Of a DNA stretch of 64,000 nt, positions 40,201-47,532 are shown piece by piece. The position numbers and the translations under genes are program-made. The stretch spans positions 12,150,983 through 12,214,982 of the forward strand of contig NC_051138.1 in the NCBI RefSeq assembly GCF_014839805.1, in the 5' to 3' direction. Within the stretch, counting starts at the first letter, position 1, and every line of letters starts with the position of its first letter. Source of the DNA: Manduca sexta. Lineage: Eukaryota > Arthropoda > Insecta > Lepidoptera > Sphingidae. The notes under the pieces are model-generated. The model had not been told where the DNA came from, did not search any database, and was given only the letters and a program-made list of their open reading frames with translations.

Positions 40201-43200
40201 TGGACTGTACGTTTTAGATGGTACTGTAAATGTTTCCGAGAATGTGGCGGATAAATTTTTGACACAAGATGTGCACTCTGGTTGTCAGGATAGTTATCAA
40301 ATTTGGCATAAGAGGTTAGGACATTTGTGTCGTATAGGCATGAACCAACTGAAAAATCACAAGGTAGGTATAAAGTATACAGGAGTAGATAAAACTAGTT
40401 GTATCGCTTGCGTGGAAGGTAAACAAGCAAGAAAACCTTTCAAAAGGTTAGCGTTTAATAGGGCTACTTCCCCTTTGGAACTGATCCATATGGATTTGAT
40501 GGGACCGGTGTCTACAACTTCTTTTCAAGGAAATAGATATATGTTGATAATAGTAGACGATTATACGCGAAAAGTGTTTGCTTATTTTATTTCTTCTAAA
40601 ACAGAAGTTAAAGATATATTTTGTGTGTTTCAATGTTTTGTTGAAAATCAGTTAGATAAAACAATTAAAGCAATTAGGACTGATGGAGGTAAGGAGTTCG
40701 TGAATAAAGAGTTTGTTGATTATCTTGCTTCAAAAGGTATAGAACATCAAACAACGAAGCCTTATAGTCCTCAGCAAGTTGGAGTAGCGGAACGCACCCA
40801 TCGTTCGGTTACAGAAAAGGCAAGAACGTTGCTAGCTGAAAGCTCACTACCGAAAGCATTCTGGGAAGATGCATTCCAAGTTGCCATTTACCTTAAGAAT
40901 AGGTCTCCTCATCGAGCCTTAGGTGGACAAATTCCTTATGACAAATGGTATGGACGAAAAGGTGATCTTAGCCATCTAAAAGTATTTGGTTGTAGAGCTC
41001 TAGTCCATATACCTTCGTATCACAGGAAGAAATTAGATTTCAAGGCACAGGGAAGCAATTTTCGTCGGTTATTCTGAAAATCCAGGCACTTATATTTTTA
41101 GGGATCCTGCTAACCCACGAAAAGTTATTATATCCAGAGATGCAACCTTTTTGAAAATTGCTTTACAGCGCTAAAGCAGAAGCAATCTGAGTCTGTCGCA
41201 CAGTCAGAATCTATATTGTTATTTGATGAGCAAAAAGAGATTGAGTCTGAGTTTGATCATGACTGTCAATTCTATGACTGTGATGAGAATATCAGCCCGG
41301 CGGCTGAAGCAACTTTACCAGTAAATCTAGAAAGTACAAAAGAGTCAGTGACTCTGGAAGAACGAGAGTCTCTCAGTGGCTTAAGACTGCCTAGTGTGGA
41401 CGAAGTGACAGCGAATTTGGAACAGGAATCGCAACCTGAGCGCAGATACACTTCCAGAGATAGAAAAGCAACAAATTTTTATAAAGCTTACAATACGTCA
41501 ATGGTAGATTCTAATGAACCTACGACATATTACGAAGCTACTCATGCCGATGATGCTGATAAGTGGCACCATAATATGGCTGGTGAATATAGTTCTTTAA
41601 GGAAACTCCATACATGGAATTTAGTAGATAGACCTAAAAAAAAAGGTTATGCCATGTAAATGGATTTACAAAATTAAACTACCAAACTCTATGGTAAAGA
41701 ACTTATGATATTGGGAATTTTGTTGATGACATAATAGTCTTCTTTAAATCTAATTTGACATTTGACACTGTCAAGAATTTGAATTTTTGAGAAGATTTGT
41801 CGAGATATTTTTCATTAAAAGATCTCTGAATTATATTCTTTCTATATTAGAAAAGTTTAATATGAAGGAGTGTAAGACCGTGGATACTCCATTAGTTTAA
41901 AATAATATGGCAAGAAGAACGGATGGTCAAGTCATAAGAATGAAGAACCATTTAAAGGTTTTTGTGACGCAGACTGGGCAAACTGTCCAATCGACAGAAG
42001 GTCATACACCGGTTATGTTTACAAGTTAAGTGGAGGTCCAGTATCATGGGAATCCAAGAAGCAACCTACTGTTGCGTTAAGTTCGGCCGAGTCAGAATAT
42101 ATGGCATTAGCGTCTGCCACGAAGGAAGCGTGTTACTTACGTCGGTTTATATACGAGATAACAGGTATACTTTGTTCAGTTAACTTAGCTTCTGACAGCC
42201 AAAGTGCCATTAATCTTGTTCGAAATCCTGTACACCACAGCAGGACAAAGCATATAGATACTAGGTTTCACTTTATTAGGGAAAAGGTATCTAATAATAT
42301 TGTTAAGTTAGAATATATAAAAGTAACGATATGCCTGCTGATGTACTAACGAAGGCCCTCGGACCTCTAGCACACAAACGATGTGTAGTTAACTTAGGTT
42401 TAGAAACTTAATTATTTTATTTGTTTTGTTTCTGTCACAACTGCGATTAAGGGCGGCTGTTGGAGATTGTAACCTTCGTCGTGACTTATTATTTTTATAT
42501 GTTCTATTTTTAGAACTAATTGTATTTTGTTTGCCATAGTTACTTCTCTTTAGTCCGAAATAAACACTCATGTCAATAACATCTTTTTACTAACTTTATT
42601 TAATTACTAAGAACATATACCATATTTACAACAGGTTCTAGAAGGAATTTCTTTAAATGAGGACTCTACTCGAAGTTTCTATGTCAGTAAGAAAATATTA
42701 CGTTATACTGCGACAATATTAATCTAAACAATTAGGTGCGTAATTAAACATACTATTTATAGTTTATCTAACGATACGGCACATTTGGAGACTTACCACG
42801 GGAGTTTCCATTCCACTAAACACGGTCCGTATTAATGTTTACAAACAAACCGGTTGTAAGCCTTTTATTAGAGGCTTATTGTTCATCCCTAAAGACTGTC
42901 TCAGTATGTGATAAGAGATTACGTGTGTGTTGTTGAAGATGTGCTTATTTGCTATGGATTAACGCAGGCGCCGCGACGCCGCTCATGTGATATCTGTGGA
43001 TTGTGTTAGGAAACTTTGATAGATGGCAACATAGGGATACTGTTTCGGAGCATGAAAGTTAATAGATCCATCACGCCTTTTATCCTCGAAGGGGTAGGCG
43101 GAGGCGCAACTGGTGTAAACACTTTCCACCGTTTGTATTCCGTTACATGAGGCAAAAGGGGCCGAGTCCCCATATCGGACACAAATTCCAAACTCCGGGC

Positions 43201-44652
43201 TGATACTGAGTAGATAAAATCCAATATCACTTTGCACCACTCGAGGATCGAACCCGAGACGTCAGCACTGCAGTCGTACCATGATACAACTACGCCACCG
43301 GGGCAGTGTATTTGGTGTTTAATGTTCGTTTTAACACCGCAGGTCTTTCAACAGTGATACAACTATAAATGAAGCCATCCAGACATCTTTGAAGACATCA
43401 CAACGTGTTGTTACTGTGTTAGATTAATATCTCTCCTTTTTATTAAGGCGTAGCAATGTAGCTAGCTTATAAAAATCCATTAATTACTTAAAAAAATATC
43501 GCAACAAAATAATTAATGTACTGAACATACTTAAACTTCAGTAATCACAAATAAATATATGATTAAAAAAAAATTGTGAATACCATGGCAATGATTTAAA
43601 TGTATCTGGATGTTGTTCCTGGCAACACCTGCGTGAAAAGCCTTTCCTGCTACGTACGACGCTAGCGCCATCTATTTAATAGTCAGATTAAAAGATCCCA
43701 TTACTTCCCACGGCAGCTAATTACCGGGATACAAAATAGCCTATAATATGTTCATTCAGGCCGTGGTCCGTCCGTGTATAATATTAGTATAGTAAGAAGA
43801 TAAGATAAGATAAAAAAATAAATGCTTTAAACCTTAACATCTCTTTGTCCACAGATAGTAGGCTATGCTCTAGTGGTAGTGACTTTCGCCCTGCAAGCGC
43901 CAGTCCGCTGGGCTGCTGCGCGTCTTCACGGAGCACCACGACTACTACTGGCAGACTTGTACCACCTCATCTCGTTTGTAGCCACCGTCAACGTGTGGAG
44001 GGGGGTATGGGGCCTGCTCGATATATACTTCTTCCCTGGTGGGTATTATTTAGTATTTCAGTAAAAATGATGCTCCCACTTGAAGGCTTCGAAGGACTAC
44101 GGAGTGTCTTTAAATTTCGCAAAAATAATTAAATTGCAATCAGTCAAAATGTTAATTATAACGATGACTGTACCATTATAGTGTGTTTTCCAAATAATTC
44201 GAAATACTCGTGGACATTTTTTGGTCCATAATATGCCCTAATATTACATTTTAATCCATTTCAAATAGGTGACAGCGATGAGGTTTTTTGAGCATTGCAT
44301 ATTTTTTATACATATTAAATTTTATTATAAAATTATAAATCCTTCGTCTAATAAATTTGTCTTTTTATCAACAGAGAGTCCAAAACTCAGCAACTGGTGT
44401 TCACACGTCATCAGCCTGGCCCTGCTCATCCTCCTGAATTGTTCGAATTCTGTCCTCGTGCGAGGAGTTTACATCGACGCCGAAGAGCCTGCAGGCGAAT
44501 GCGTCGTCTTCCCTTGCCACTATCTCAGGCTATTCTTCCACAAAGAACGAACCAAGAAGAGGCACAGACGGGCCCTGCAAGCCGCCGCAACAGCTTCCAG
44601 AAAGTCCGAAGAAGCGAGTTTACCTCTACAGATTCCCGAAGAGAAGGTGTAG
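20050..44652 (+). CDS. fusl: Fuseless-family multi-pass membrane protein (isoform with 4-exon N-half)
   Basis: Proposed exons are 20050-20182, 21195-21348, 22449-22646, 23200-23347, 34792-34944, 43855-44038 and 44375-44652, about 415 aa. Phases are consistent throughout (1, 2, 2, 0, 0, 1). The protein has eight hydrophobic segments and repeated W-R-G-x-W motifs followed by a short acidic/hydrophobic stretch: [33 protein letters not shown] and [15 protein letters not shown]. This pattern is that of Fuseless, which in Drosophila is an eight-pass protein at the presynaptic membrane needed to localise the Cacophony calcium channel at active zones. The amino-terminal tail (about 45 residues) is acidic and probably cytosolic; the carboxy-terminal tail is basic ([11 protein letters not shown]). 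The ATG directly follows an acceptor AG, so a 5' untranslated exon is likely. The intron after 23347 also contains a second N-half (24855-25388) that can replace exons 1-4. The family call is firm; the exact isoform structure is inference. Confidence 0.8.
20526..20985 (+). repeat. About 440-bp interspersed repeat, copy 2
   Basis: This is the second copy of the 8253 repeat, with the same order of blocks and a few small gaps. It lies in fusl intron 1. Confidence 0.75.
21195..21348 (+). CDS. fusl: fusl exon 2 (TM1, first WRGxW, TM2)
   Basis: The acceptor is AATTCCAG (ends 21194), the donor GTGAGG (21349). It encodes [19 protein letters not shown], then [10 protein letters not shown] and a second hydrophobic segment ([15 protein letters not shown]). 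It ends in phase 2 and follows exon 1 in frame. Confidence 0.85.
21361..21380 (+). repeat. Short telomere-type repeat (AACCT)4
   Basis: Four exact tandem copies of AACCT, the complement of the insect telomere unit TTAGG, twelve bases after the donor of fusl exon 2. Confidence 0.8.
22449..22646 (+). CDS. fusl: fusl exon 3 (TM3 and WRGGW)
   Basis: The acceptor is a long T-rich tract ending TTTTTAG (22448), the donor GTAATT (22647). It encodes a hydrophilic loop ([19 protein letters not shown]), then [20 protein letters not shown] and WGLLD. The starting base completes an arginine codon and the exon ends in phase 2. Confidence 0.85.
23200..23347 (+). CDS. fusl: fusl exon 4 (TM4)
   Basis: The acceptor is TTTACCATCAG (ends 23199), the donor GTAAGT (23348). 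It encodes [17 protein letters not shown], then [18 protein letters not shown] and TTRFKKT, ending in phase 0. Its end aligns with the end of the alternative exon 24855-25388 ([11 protein letters not shown] ... PTMFRT), so both should join exon 34792 at the same protein position. Confidence 0.85.
23726..23802 (+). repeat. Short A/T minisatellite
   Basis: ATATTATTTGAAAT is repeated about four times with small changes, in a fusl intron. Confidence 0.6.
24017..24230 (+). other. Open stretch in fusl intron, not recognised
   Basis: About 68 codons stay open here, with hydrophobic residues near the start ([18 protein letters not shown]). There is no family resemblance, and the sequence has the look of interspersed repeat. 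I do not call it a gene. Confidence 0.2.
24721..24854 (+). promoter_or_regulatory. CpG-rich 5' region of the intronless fusl N-half exon, with a uORF
   Basis: Base composition changes sharply here from AT-rich intron to GC-rich DNA with many CpG, as expected for an internal promoter or 5' UTR. A CRE-like GACGTCAC lies at 24740-24747. A short upstream reading frame (ATG ATA ATG..., 24761-24808, 15 codons then TAG) precedes the main ATG at 24855, and an in-frame stop at 24798 closes the main frame upstream. The AG dinucleotides here lack a pyrimidine tract, so this looks more like a transcript start than an internal splice acceptor. Confidence 0.4.
24855..25388 (+). CDS. fusl: fusl alternative first coding exon (intronless N-half)
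   Basis: It runs from the ATG at 24855 (purine at -3) to donor GTTAGT at 25389, phase 0, 178 codons. It encodes a short hydrophilic alanine-rich start, then TM1 with [22 protein letters not shown]2 ([17 protein letters not shown]), TM3 with [20 protein letters not shown], and TM4 with [11 protein letters not shown]. The exon is far richer in G+C than the four-exon N-half, with codons mostly ending in G or C. Confidence 0.8.
24855..44652 (+). CDS. fusl: Fuseless-family protein, alternative isoform with intronless N-half
   Basis: Exons 24855-25388, 34792-34944, 43855-44038 and 44375-44652 give about 382 aa in one frame. The single first exon supplies four hydrophobic segments with WKSTW and WRGVW motifs and corresponds residue block by residue block to exons 2-4 of the other form: [20 protein letters not shown] against [20 protein letters not shown], and [11 protein letters not shown] against [11 protein letters not shown]. 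The remaining exons supply WRGSW and WRGVW. Alone this set makes a full eight-pass protein, so it may be the main product, with the 20050-23347 exons an alternative start; or the upstream exons may belong to a second gene whose C-half is elsewhere. A single protein with both N-halves is less likely, because the 24855 exon has an in-frame stop 57 bases upstream and no good acceptor. Confidence 0.75.
26205..26465 (+). repeat. Interspersed repeat (ATTGCTTTGAATGACG family)
   Basis: It shares ATTGCTTTGAATGACGAGAC, AGCTTGCCGTTCGCCTGATG and GGCTACAATGTCCTTCAAAC with 62015-62312; a tail fragment is at 35571. Confidence 0.75.
26850..27060 (+). repeat. Interspersed repeat with open frame
   Basis: The block ATAAATGCGAAAGTAACTCT and TTGATGAAATTTGGTATGGA is common to lepidopteran interspersed elements. 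A 99-codon open frame across it is chance and not a gene. Confidence 0.55.
28045..28245 (+). repeat. Interspersed repeat (same family as 11278)
   Basis: It has GGCCTGGCAAAGGCCGGCTT, ACACCGGACTTTTTCGTGAG and CTAACGGGTTACGAACC. Confidence 0.7.
29939..30180 (+). repeat. LINE-tail-like repeat, degraded
   Basis: It has CAGCCTTGTATTATACATAT, CATGGGCCTCCTCTACTACC and a CACTAGGCCAGCGTGGACTA block in the opposite order, so it is rearranged or two pieces. Confidence 0.5.
31075..31230 (+). repeat. Transposon-tail repeat (ACTACTAAACGAATTTTG type)
   Basis: It has CGTGCTAATCTCAGGAACTA and CTTTTCCACGCGGTTGGAGT; a related copy is at 37375-37545. Confidence 0.5.
32195..32400 (+). repeat. Interspersed repeat (GGTGAAATTTTCCGAAAG family)
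   Basis: It shares GTGGTGAAAGGTGAAATTTT and GCGGTCTGCAAATCATT with 36530-36690 and, reversed, with 52250-52375. A short open frame here is a repeat artefact. Confidence 0.6.
32555..32875 (+). repeat. LINE-tail-like repeat
   Basis: It shares CAGCCCTGTATTATATACGG, CCACGCTGGCCTAGTGCGGA and GGCTATCGCCGCT with 54796-55350. It is nearly complete. Confidence 0.75.
33500..33625 (+). repeat. SINE tail fragment
   Basis: It has the body blocks ATATGGCGATAGGCTCGCCC and CATCGTGGGACGGAACATA of the tRNA-headed family, without the head. Confidence 0.6.
34792..34944 (+). CDS. fusl: fusl shared exon (TM5, WRGSW)
   Basis: The acceptor is GGTTATTTTACAG (ends 34791), the donor GTGAGT (34945). It is exactly 51 codons, phase 0 at both ends. 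It encodes [20 protein letters not shown], then [19 protein letters not shown] and CWTSL. Phase 0 at entry lets it follow either N-half. Confidence 0.85.
35468..35577. repeat. Cluster of palindromes
   Basis: A perfect 22-bp stem (35468-35489 with 35493-35514, loop ATA) built on GAACGTTGTATATAAACACA is followed by further overlapping palindromes based on GTTCATA and ATATATG to about 35577. Confidence 0.85.
35571..35645 (+). repeat. Interspersed repeat tail fragment
   Basis: It has AATAGACATTGCGATGGTAC and GGCGGACTCCCACATATGAG, the 3' end of the 26205/62015 family. Confidence 0.65.
36340..36460 (-). repeat. Interspersed repeat (same family as 5720), reverse
   Basis: On the minus strand it has TCCGGTTCCAACAGGCCGGC and CACCATCAGGTGCAGTGG-type end. 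It lies in a fusl intron beside the repeat at 36530. Confidence 0.65.
36530..36690 (+). repeat. Interspersed repeat (same family as 32195)
   Basis: It has GTGGTGAAAGGTAAAATTTT and GCGGTCTACAAATC, and ends near ATCCGGCTACATAGACC. Confidence 0.6.
37173..37285 (+). repeat. AT dinucleotide microsatellite
   Basis: It has an uninterrupted run of about 46 AT units from 37193, plus an imperfect lead-in. It lies in a fusl intron, about 1.5 kb before the copia element. Confidence 0.95.
37375..37545 (+). repeat. Transposon-tail repeat (same type as 31075)
   Basis: It has GAAGGCGCTAACATCATGAA, ACAGGAAGCTACATAACTCC and ATCACGCGGGCGGAACCACA. It lies just after the AT run in a fusl intron. Confidence 0.5.
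38780..38956 (+). repeat. 5' LTR of the copia element
   Basis: It is a direct repeat of 42458-42633, identical except for one extra T near 38818. It begins TG and ends CA as LTRs do. Confidence 0.9.
39059..41077 (+). CDS. Copia Gag-protease-integrase reading frame (truncated polyprotein)
   Basis: This is a 672-codon open frame. Residues 1-210 are copia-type Gag. A CCHC zinc knuckle lies at 224-237 (C224, C227, H232, C237). The aspartic protease active site is DSG at 273-275. The integrase zinc-binding HHCC is H417, H422, C448, C451, and its catalytic acidic residues are D479, D542 and E578. The frame runs into a stop at 41077 because of a single-base shift near 41057; the expected sequence carries on in another frame to about 41173. 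It is a transposon protein, not a host gene, and cannot make active polymerase. Confidence 0.9.
   Translation: MSHESGDVSSVKNSPSSSSSFTFSCLRNKDGYPTWKFKMRNYLIHEDLWETISGYRDGDTTHASTKVRKDAKALAKICLSVEGAAITHIRCAKTASEAWTCLQKAFEDKGIGRRLFLERRLYRLSLSEFKNIELYINAVMSTAQDLADIDVVIEDKSIAAILLGGLTPRYEPLIMALENCNVDVTTELVKTKLLNEMSKDVATSLDSVFHAKKKPKSMKKNIVCYECKTPGHKRPDCPQRNKKEKGNAVNTNDTIFTSLNTSGNPRKDIIYVDSGCTRHMTSRRDWFQNISIQNQGTVTVANGEQIKCCGIGNISINTPENVVNNISDVAYIPDLKASLLSVYKTVEKGFICVFDKNGCNFYKSDTFNFTGESVAHASPCGGLYVLDGTVNVSENVADKFLTQDVHSGCQDSYQIWHKRLGHLCRIGMNQLKNHKVGIKYTGVDKTSCIACVEGKQARKPFKRLAFNRATSPLELIHMDLMGPVSTTSFQGNRYMLIIVDDYTRKVFAYFISSKTEVKDIFCVFQCFVENQLDKTIKAIRTDGGKEFVNKEFVDYLASKGIEHQTTKPYSPQQVGVAERTHRSVTEKARTLLAESSLPKAFWEDAFQVAIYLKNRSPHRALGGQIPYDKWYGRKGDLSHLKVFGCRALVHIPSYHRKKLDFKAQGSNFRRLF
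41216..42417 (+). pseudogene. Copia pol remnant: linker, lost RT, RNase H fragments
   Basis: The frame 41216-41659 encodes the acidic linker between integrase and RT, then the start of RT (the WxLVD region of copia RT). Almost all of RT is missing: the catalytic tyrosine-valine-aspartate-aspartate area appears as a scrap near 41715, and the rest is gone. RNase H-like sequence with frame breaks follows (about 41930-42345), including the typical [13 protein letters not shown] box and an [12 protein letters not shown] end. The element cannot supply its own reverse transcription. Confidence 0.85.
42458..42633 (+). repeat. 3' LTR of the copia element
   Basis: It is the second copy of the LTR, directly after the purine-rich tract. 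The GGTTC target duplication follows at 42634-42638. Confidence 0.9.
43065..43306 (-). repeat. tRNA-headed SINE, full-length
   Basis: The minus strand reads TGCCCCGGTGGCGTAGTTGT (A-box) and GGTTCGATCCTCGAGTGG (B-box), then the family body. Confidence 0.75.
43855..44038 (+). CDS. fusl: fusl shared exon (TM6, TM7, WRGVW)
   Basis: The acceptor is CTTTGTCCACAG (ends 43854), the donor GTGGGT (44039). It encodes [19 protein letters not shown], then [18 protein letters not shown] and [10 protein letters not shown]. It starts in phase 0 and ends in phase 1. Confidence 0.85.
44375..44652 (+). CDS. fusl: fusl terminal exon (TM8, basic tail)
   Basis: The acceptor is TTTTTATCAACAG (ends 44374); two bases complete a glutamate codon. 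It encodes [20 protein letters not shown], then [32 protein letters not shown] and RHRR, and an alanine/serine/glutamate-rich end, with TAG at 44650-44652. The basic tail after the last membrane segment suggests a cytosolic carboxy-terminus. Confidence 0.85.
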
Positions 44653-45198
44653 TTCAGGTCTACTGAGCTGCTTGTCCAGCTCAAGGTTTTGTGTGTGTTG
44701 ATATTGACTGGTTACACGATTGACATATTATGGTTATGATTTAATGTTAGTGCGTTTAAGCACTAAATTGGTAATCCAGTATTCTTAAAAGTCATTGTAT
44801 TGTATTCTCTTCCTCATTTACTGTGTCTGCATATTTATTTTCTAAGTATAACAGTGACAAGGTAAAACCTGTATTGTCAAAAGTAAAACATTATTTGCTT
44901 TGGGATTCAGACGTAACATCTTGAACTTAAAACCTACGGTGTTCCCATCCTTTGCCTAGAATTTTAATATTTGACAAACGTTATTTAACATAAATAGGGC
45001 GGTTCTTGTGGAAGGAACATTATTTATTGTTATACCCTTGTCCTTATTCTATTTCCGAATTATTATGCACAAATGTTTATCTATAATCTTTACTATCAAA
45101 TAATGTATTCAACGTAAATTAGTATTGTTCCCTAATGTTGCTAGTCTACGTGAGGCCTTAATTGTTAATCTGTAAAACAAAGTCTAAGTCAATGTCAT

Positions 45199-45487
45199 AA
45201 TAAAACATGAAGGATCGGCCAGCTACTGAAAGCCATAATAAATGTCATAGAATTGTTCCATTTGAACTCTGAACGATAATAAATTTTCAAAAACCCTATC
45301 CATATACCTTTAATGTTTTGATTCGTCTTCGCCACTTAATACAGCTGGTAGTCTGGCAGGTTTCCTGAGTTGTTCAAAGTAGGAATAAGTGCTATGTAAA
45401 TAAGTGTTATCATTAATATAAGTTATAGTCGGATAGCTGAGCTGTTGTTAAATTTCTGCTGTCCCGCGGCGGACGGTACATAATAAA
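45199..45487 (+). terminator. Candidate fusl polyadenylation signals
   Basis: AATAAA occurs at 45199, 45237, 45278 and 45482, 0.5-0.8 kb after the fusl stop codon. Any may set the 3' end; which one is used cannot be read from sequence alone. Confidence 0.4.
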
Positions 45488-46757
45488 CGGATTTATCACA
45501 AACATATCAATTGTTTTATTAATAACTTATTGAATTAAATTGTTTTATTACGATTTACGATGTTGAATGACCGCGTTTCGTTTACAAAACAAAGCTTTGT
45601 GTGGTAAATGATAGTGCAATTTATTGCACTGTCTAGACAATGCAACGCCTTCAGCATGACTTTATTATTATAAAACGTTGTAATAAGTACAGAAAGTTGT
45701 ACCATAATGTGAGTACATATACAACATATTTCTGCCATCGTTTCGGAAATAGCAAGTTGTTAATTGTTTATCATTATTTTGGCAGGTCGGCATCGAACCT
45801 AATGAGTGCGTTAAAAAATCAAATTTCCATGACGCTATTCTATTCCAAATCGTCCAGGATTAGAATCTGAGCTTATTTTACTGTAATTATTATGAAAATA
45901 TTATAAATTCTAAACTATACATATCATGCCATTCATACAAATCATTCACTAATAATATAATCGTCAGCCCGTGATAAGTACTATACTACTAAGATAAAAA
46001 AAATAATATATTATTACAATGAGCCGTATTTATTGCGCTATTTATATTAAATTATTCAATATTCTTACAAATGCTTAATTAAATGATATAAATAAACATA
46101 CATTATGAGTAAATGGAAGAAAACTAAAGGTTCTTGACCTAAGAATCCATTATGTTTATAAAGACATTAGTACTTGTGAACTACAATATAAAGTCTTGAA
46201 TGCATTGGCTTATGAATTATGGATAACAAAGTGAATTCATTGAAACGCACTCGCCGAGATAGCCCTATCATTGAGTTACGCACATTTTGACATAATTCAA
46301 TATTAGTCAGGCTACGCAAAATGGCGCCAACATTCCCACTTTTAGGCTAAAAATAGAAGAAATATCTCATATTATATACAAATTGCTAAATACATCATAA
46401 CTCTCTGATTATATTCATCACATAACCACAGACTTTACAATTGCAGCTTTGTCTATTTTTTTCAAAGGATGGGAGCATAGAGTAAATACCAAAAGATCGC
46501 ATTGATCAACAGTCTGTGTGTCCACGATTAACACGAAGCCCCATATAATTTTGATGTTAATCGATGGACTTAATGTCTCATTGATTAATATTATATTTGA
46601 TCTACAGGACTTGGAGCTTGGTAGTCATTGTGTAGTATTAAAAATGCTTTTAGTCAGCCGCACATAACGCACTTTTTGAAATCCTTATGAAACACATAAA
46701 AATTCACATGCTATCCATCGTAAATACTTTTTCAATTATAAGCATGCTCAAACTCAT

Positions 46758-46974
46758 GTCTTTTATCCCCGAATACACTTAGTTTTCGCCGTTTAAAATA
46801 TTATATCTCATCATGTGGTAGGGGACAAACCTATCGCCATATTGAGCGCAAATTCCAGACTCTGGGTTGATAGTTAAAACCCTAATATCGCTACACGACC
46901 CAGGCACCGAACCCTAGATCTCAGCGCGGCAGTCGTACAATATTACGCCTCAAGACTACTCCACGGAGGCGGTC
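46758..46974 (-). repeat. tRNA-headed SINE, reverse orientation
   Basis: The minus strand carries GACCGCCTCCGTGGAGTAGT and GGTTCGGTGCCTGGGTCGTG (degenerate B-box), then the family body and tail. Confidence 0.65.
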
Positions 46975-47380
46975 GATAACCATAGCAGCTGTCATCATAA
47001 GGAATATTGATGGTGTCAATGCGCCGTCAGTGCACGGATCGGGGCGGAGGCAGATCTTTGACACCGCCTTATAGTTTGGACCAATGACTAACAATTTCAT
47101 TACATAAGGGCGGTCACTAGAAACTTGTTTTTTTTTTAAGTTAGAGCACATATGCGAATTCAGAGCTTTCTCTTGTATGTATGGATTTATGTAAAACAGG
47201 ACTCCAACTCTCCCTGAACCTGGGAATTTCTAATTTTGTATTGATTCGGGAATTAAATATGTCTGAACACACCTTGAATAACTATTAGAATATACTTCAA
47301 TGATCTAAAAAGGGTTGACTATTTTTTTAAATCTCTTCCATTTTATTATGACAGAAATAATCAAATAAGTAAAAAAATAC

Positions 47381-47386
47381 TTTATT
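47381..47386 (-). terminator. Acyp: Acyp polyadenylation signal
   Basis: AATAAA on the minus strand, about 30 bases past the stop codon. The position is close but usable for a short 3' UTR. Confidence 0.5.
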
Positions 47387-47417
47387 TAAAAGGTATAGGT
47401 AAAAAGTATGACTATAT

Positions 47418-47532
47418 CTAGAATCGTACGCTAAAGTCTGTGTAGGCGATCTTCGCTACGTACTCCCAGTTGGTGAGCTCGCACTTCTCGATCTTGCAGC
47501 CAGGAGATCCCGTTGTTTTCAACCACTCTATC
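47418..47532 (-). CDS. Acyp: Acyp terminal exon
   Basis: The acceptor is ATTTTTCCAG on the minus strand. One base completes Met, then IEWLKTTGSPGCKIEKCELT and NWEYVAKIAYTDFSVRF with TAG at 47420-47418. The G-S-P and final Y-x-x-F pattern are typical of acylphosphatase C-termini. Confidence 0.9.

Larger units (their letters stand above)
38780..42633 (+). mobile_element. Ty1/copia LTR retrotransposon, defective, in fusl intron
   Basis: The element is bounded by direct LTRs 38780-38956 (177 bp) and 42458-42633 (176 bp), both starting TGTTGGAG and ending TTTACAACA. They differ by one T in a T-run, so insertion is recent. Five-base target duplications GGTTC flank it (38775-38779 and 42634-42638). 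A purine-rich tract (AAGGGCGG) precedes the 3' LTR and a possible primer-binding site follows the 5' LTR (CGTTATCAGCACG). The domain order gag, protease, integrase, then RT/RNase H remnants defines Ty1/copia. Despite young LTRs the interior is dead: a frameshift near 41057, loss of most of the reverse transcriptase near 41690-41720, and further frame breaks in the RNase H part. Confidence 0.9.
34945..43854. other. fusl intron holding a copia element and microsatellites
   Basis: No fusl exon was seen here. The intron carries a palindrome cluster (35468-35577), interspersed repeat pieces (35571-35645, 36340-36460, 36530-36690), a long AT dinucleotide run (37173-37285), a complete but defective Ty1/copia element (38780-42633) and a SINE (43065-43306). 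Confidence 0.7.
44653..47417. other. Convergent intergenic region between fusl and acylphosphatase
   Basis: It holds the fusl 3' UTR (signals at 45199-45487) and the minus-strand 3' end of acylphosphatase (AATAAA at 47386-47381). I see no coding sequence. A reverse-oriented SINE copy lies at 46758-46974. Confidence 0.6.
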
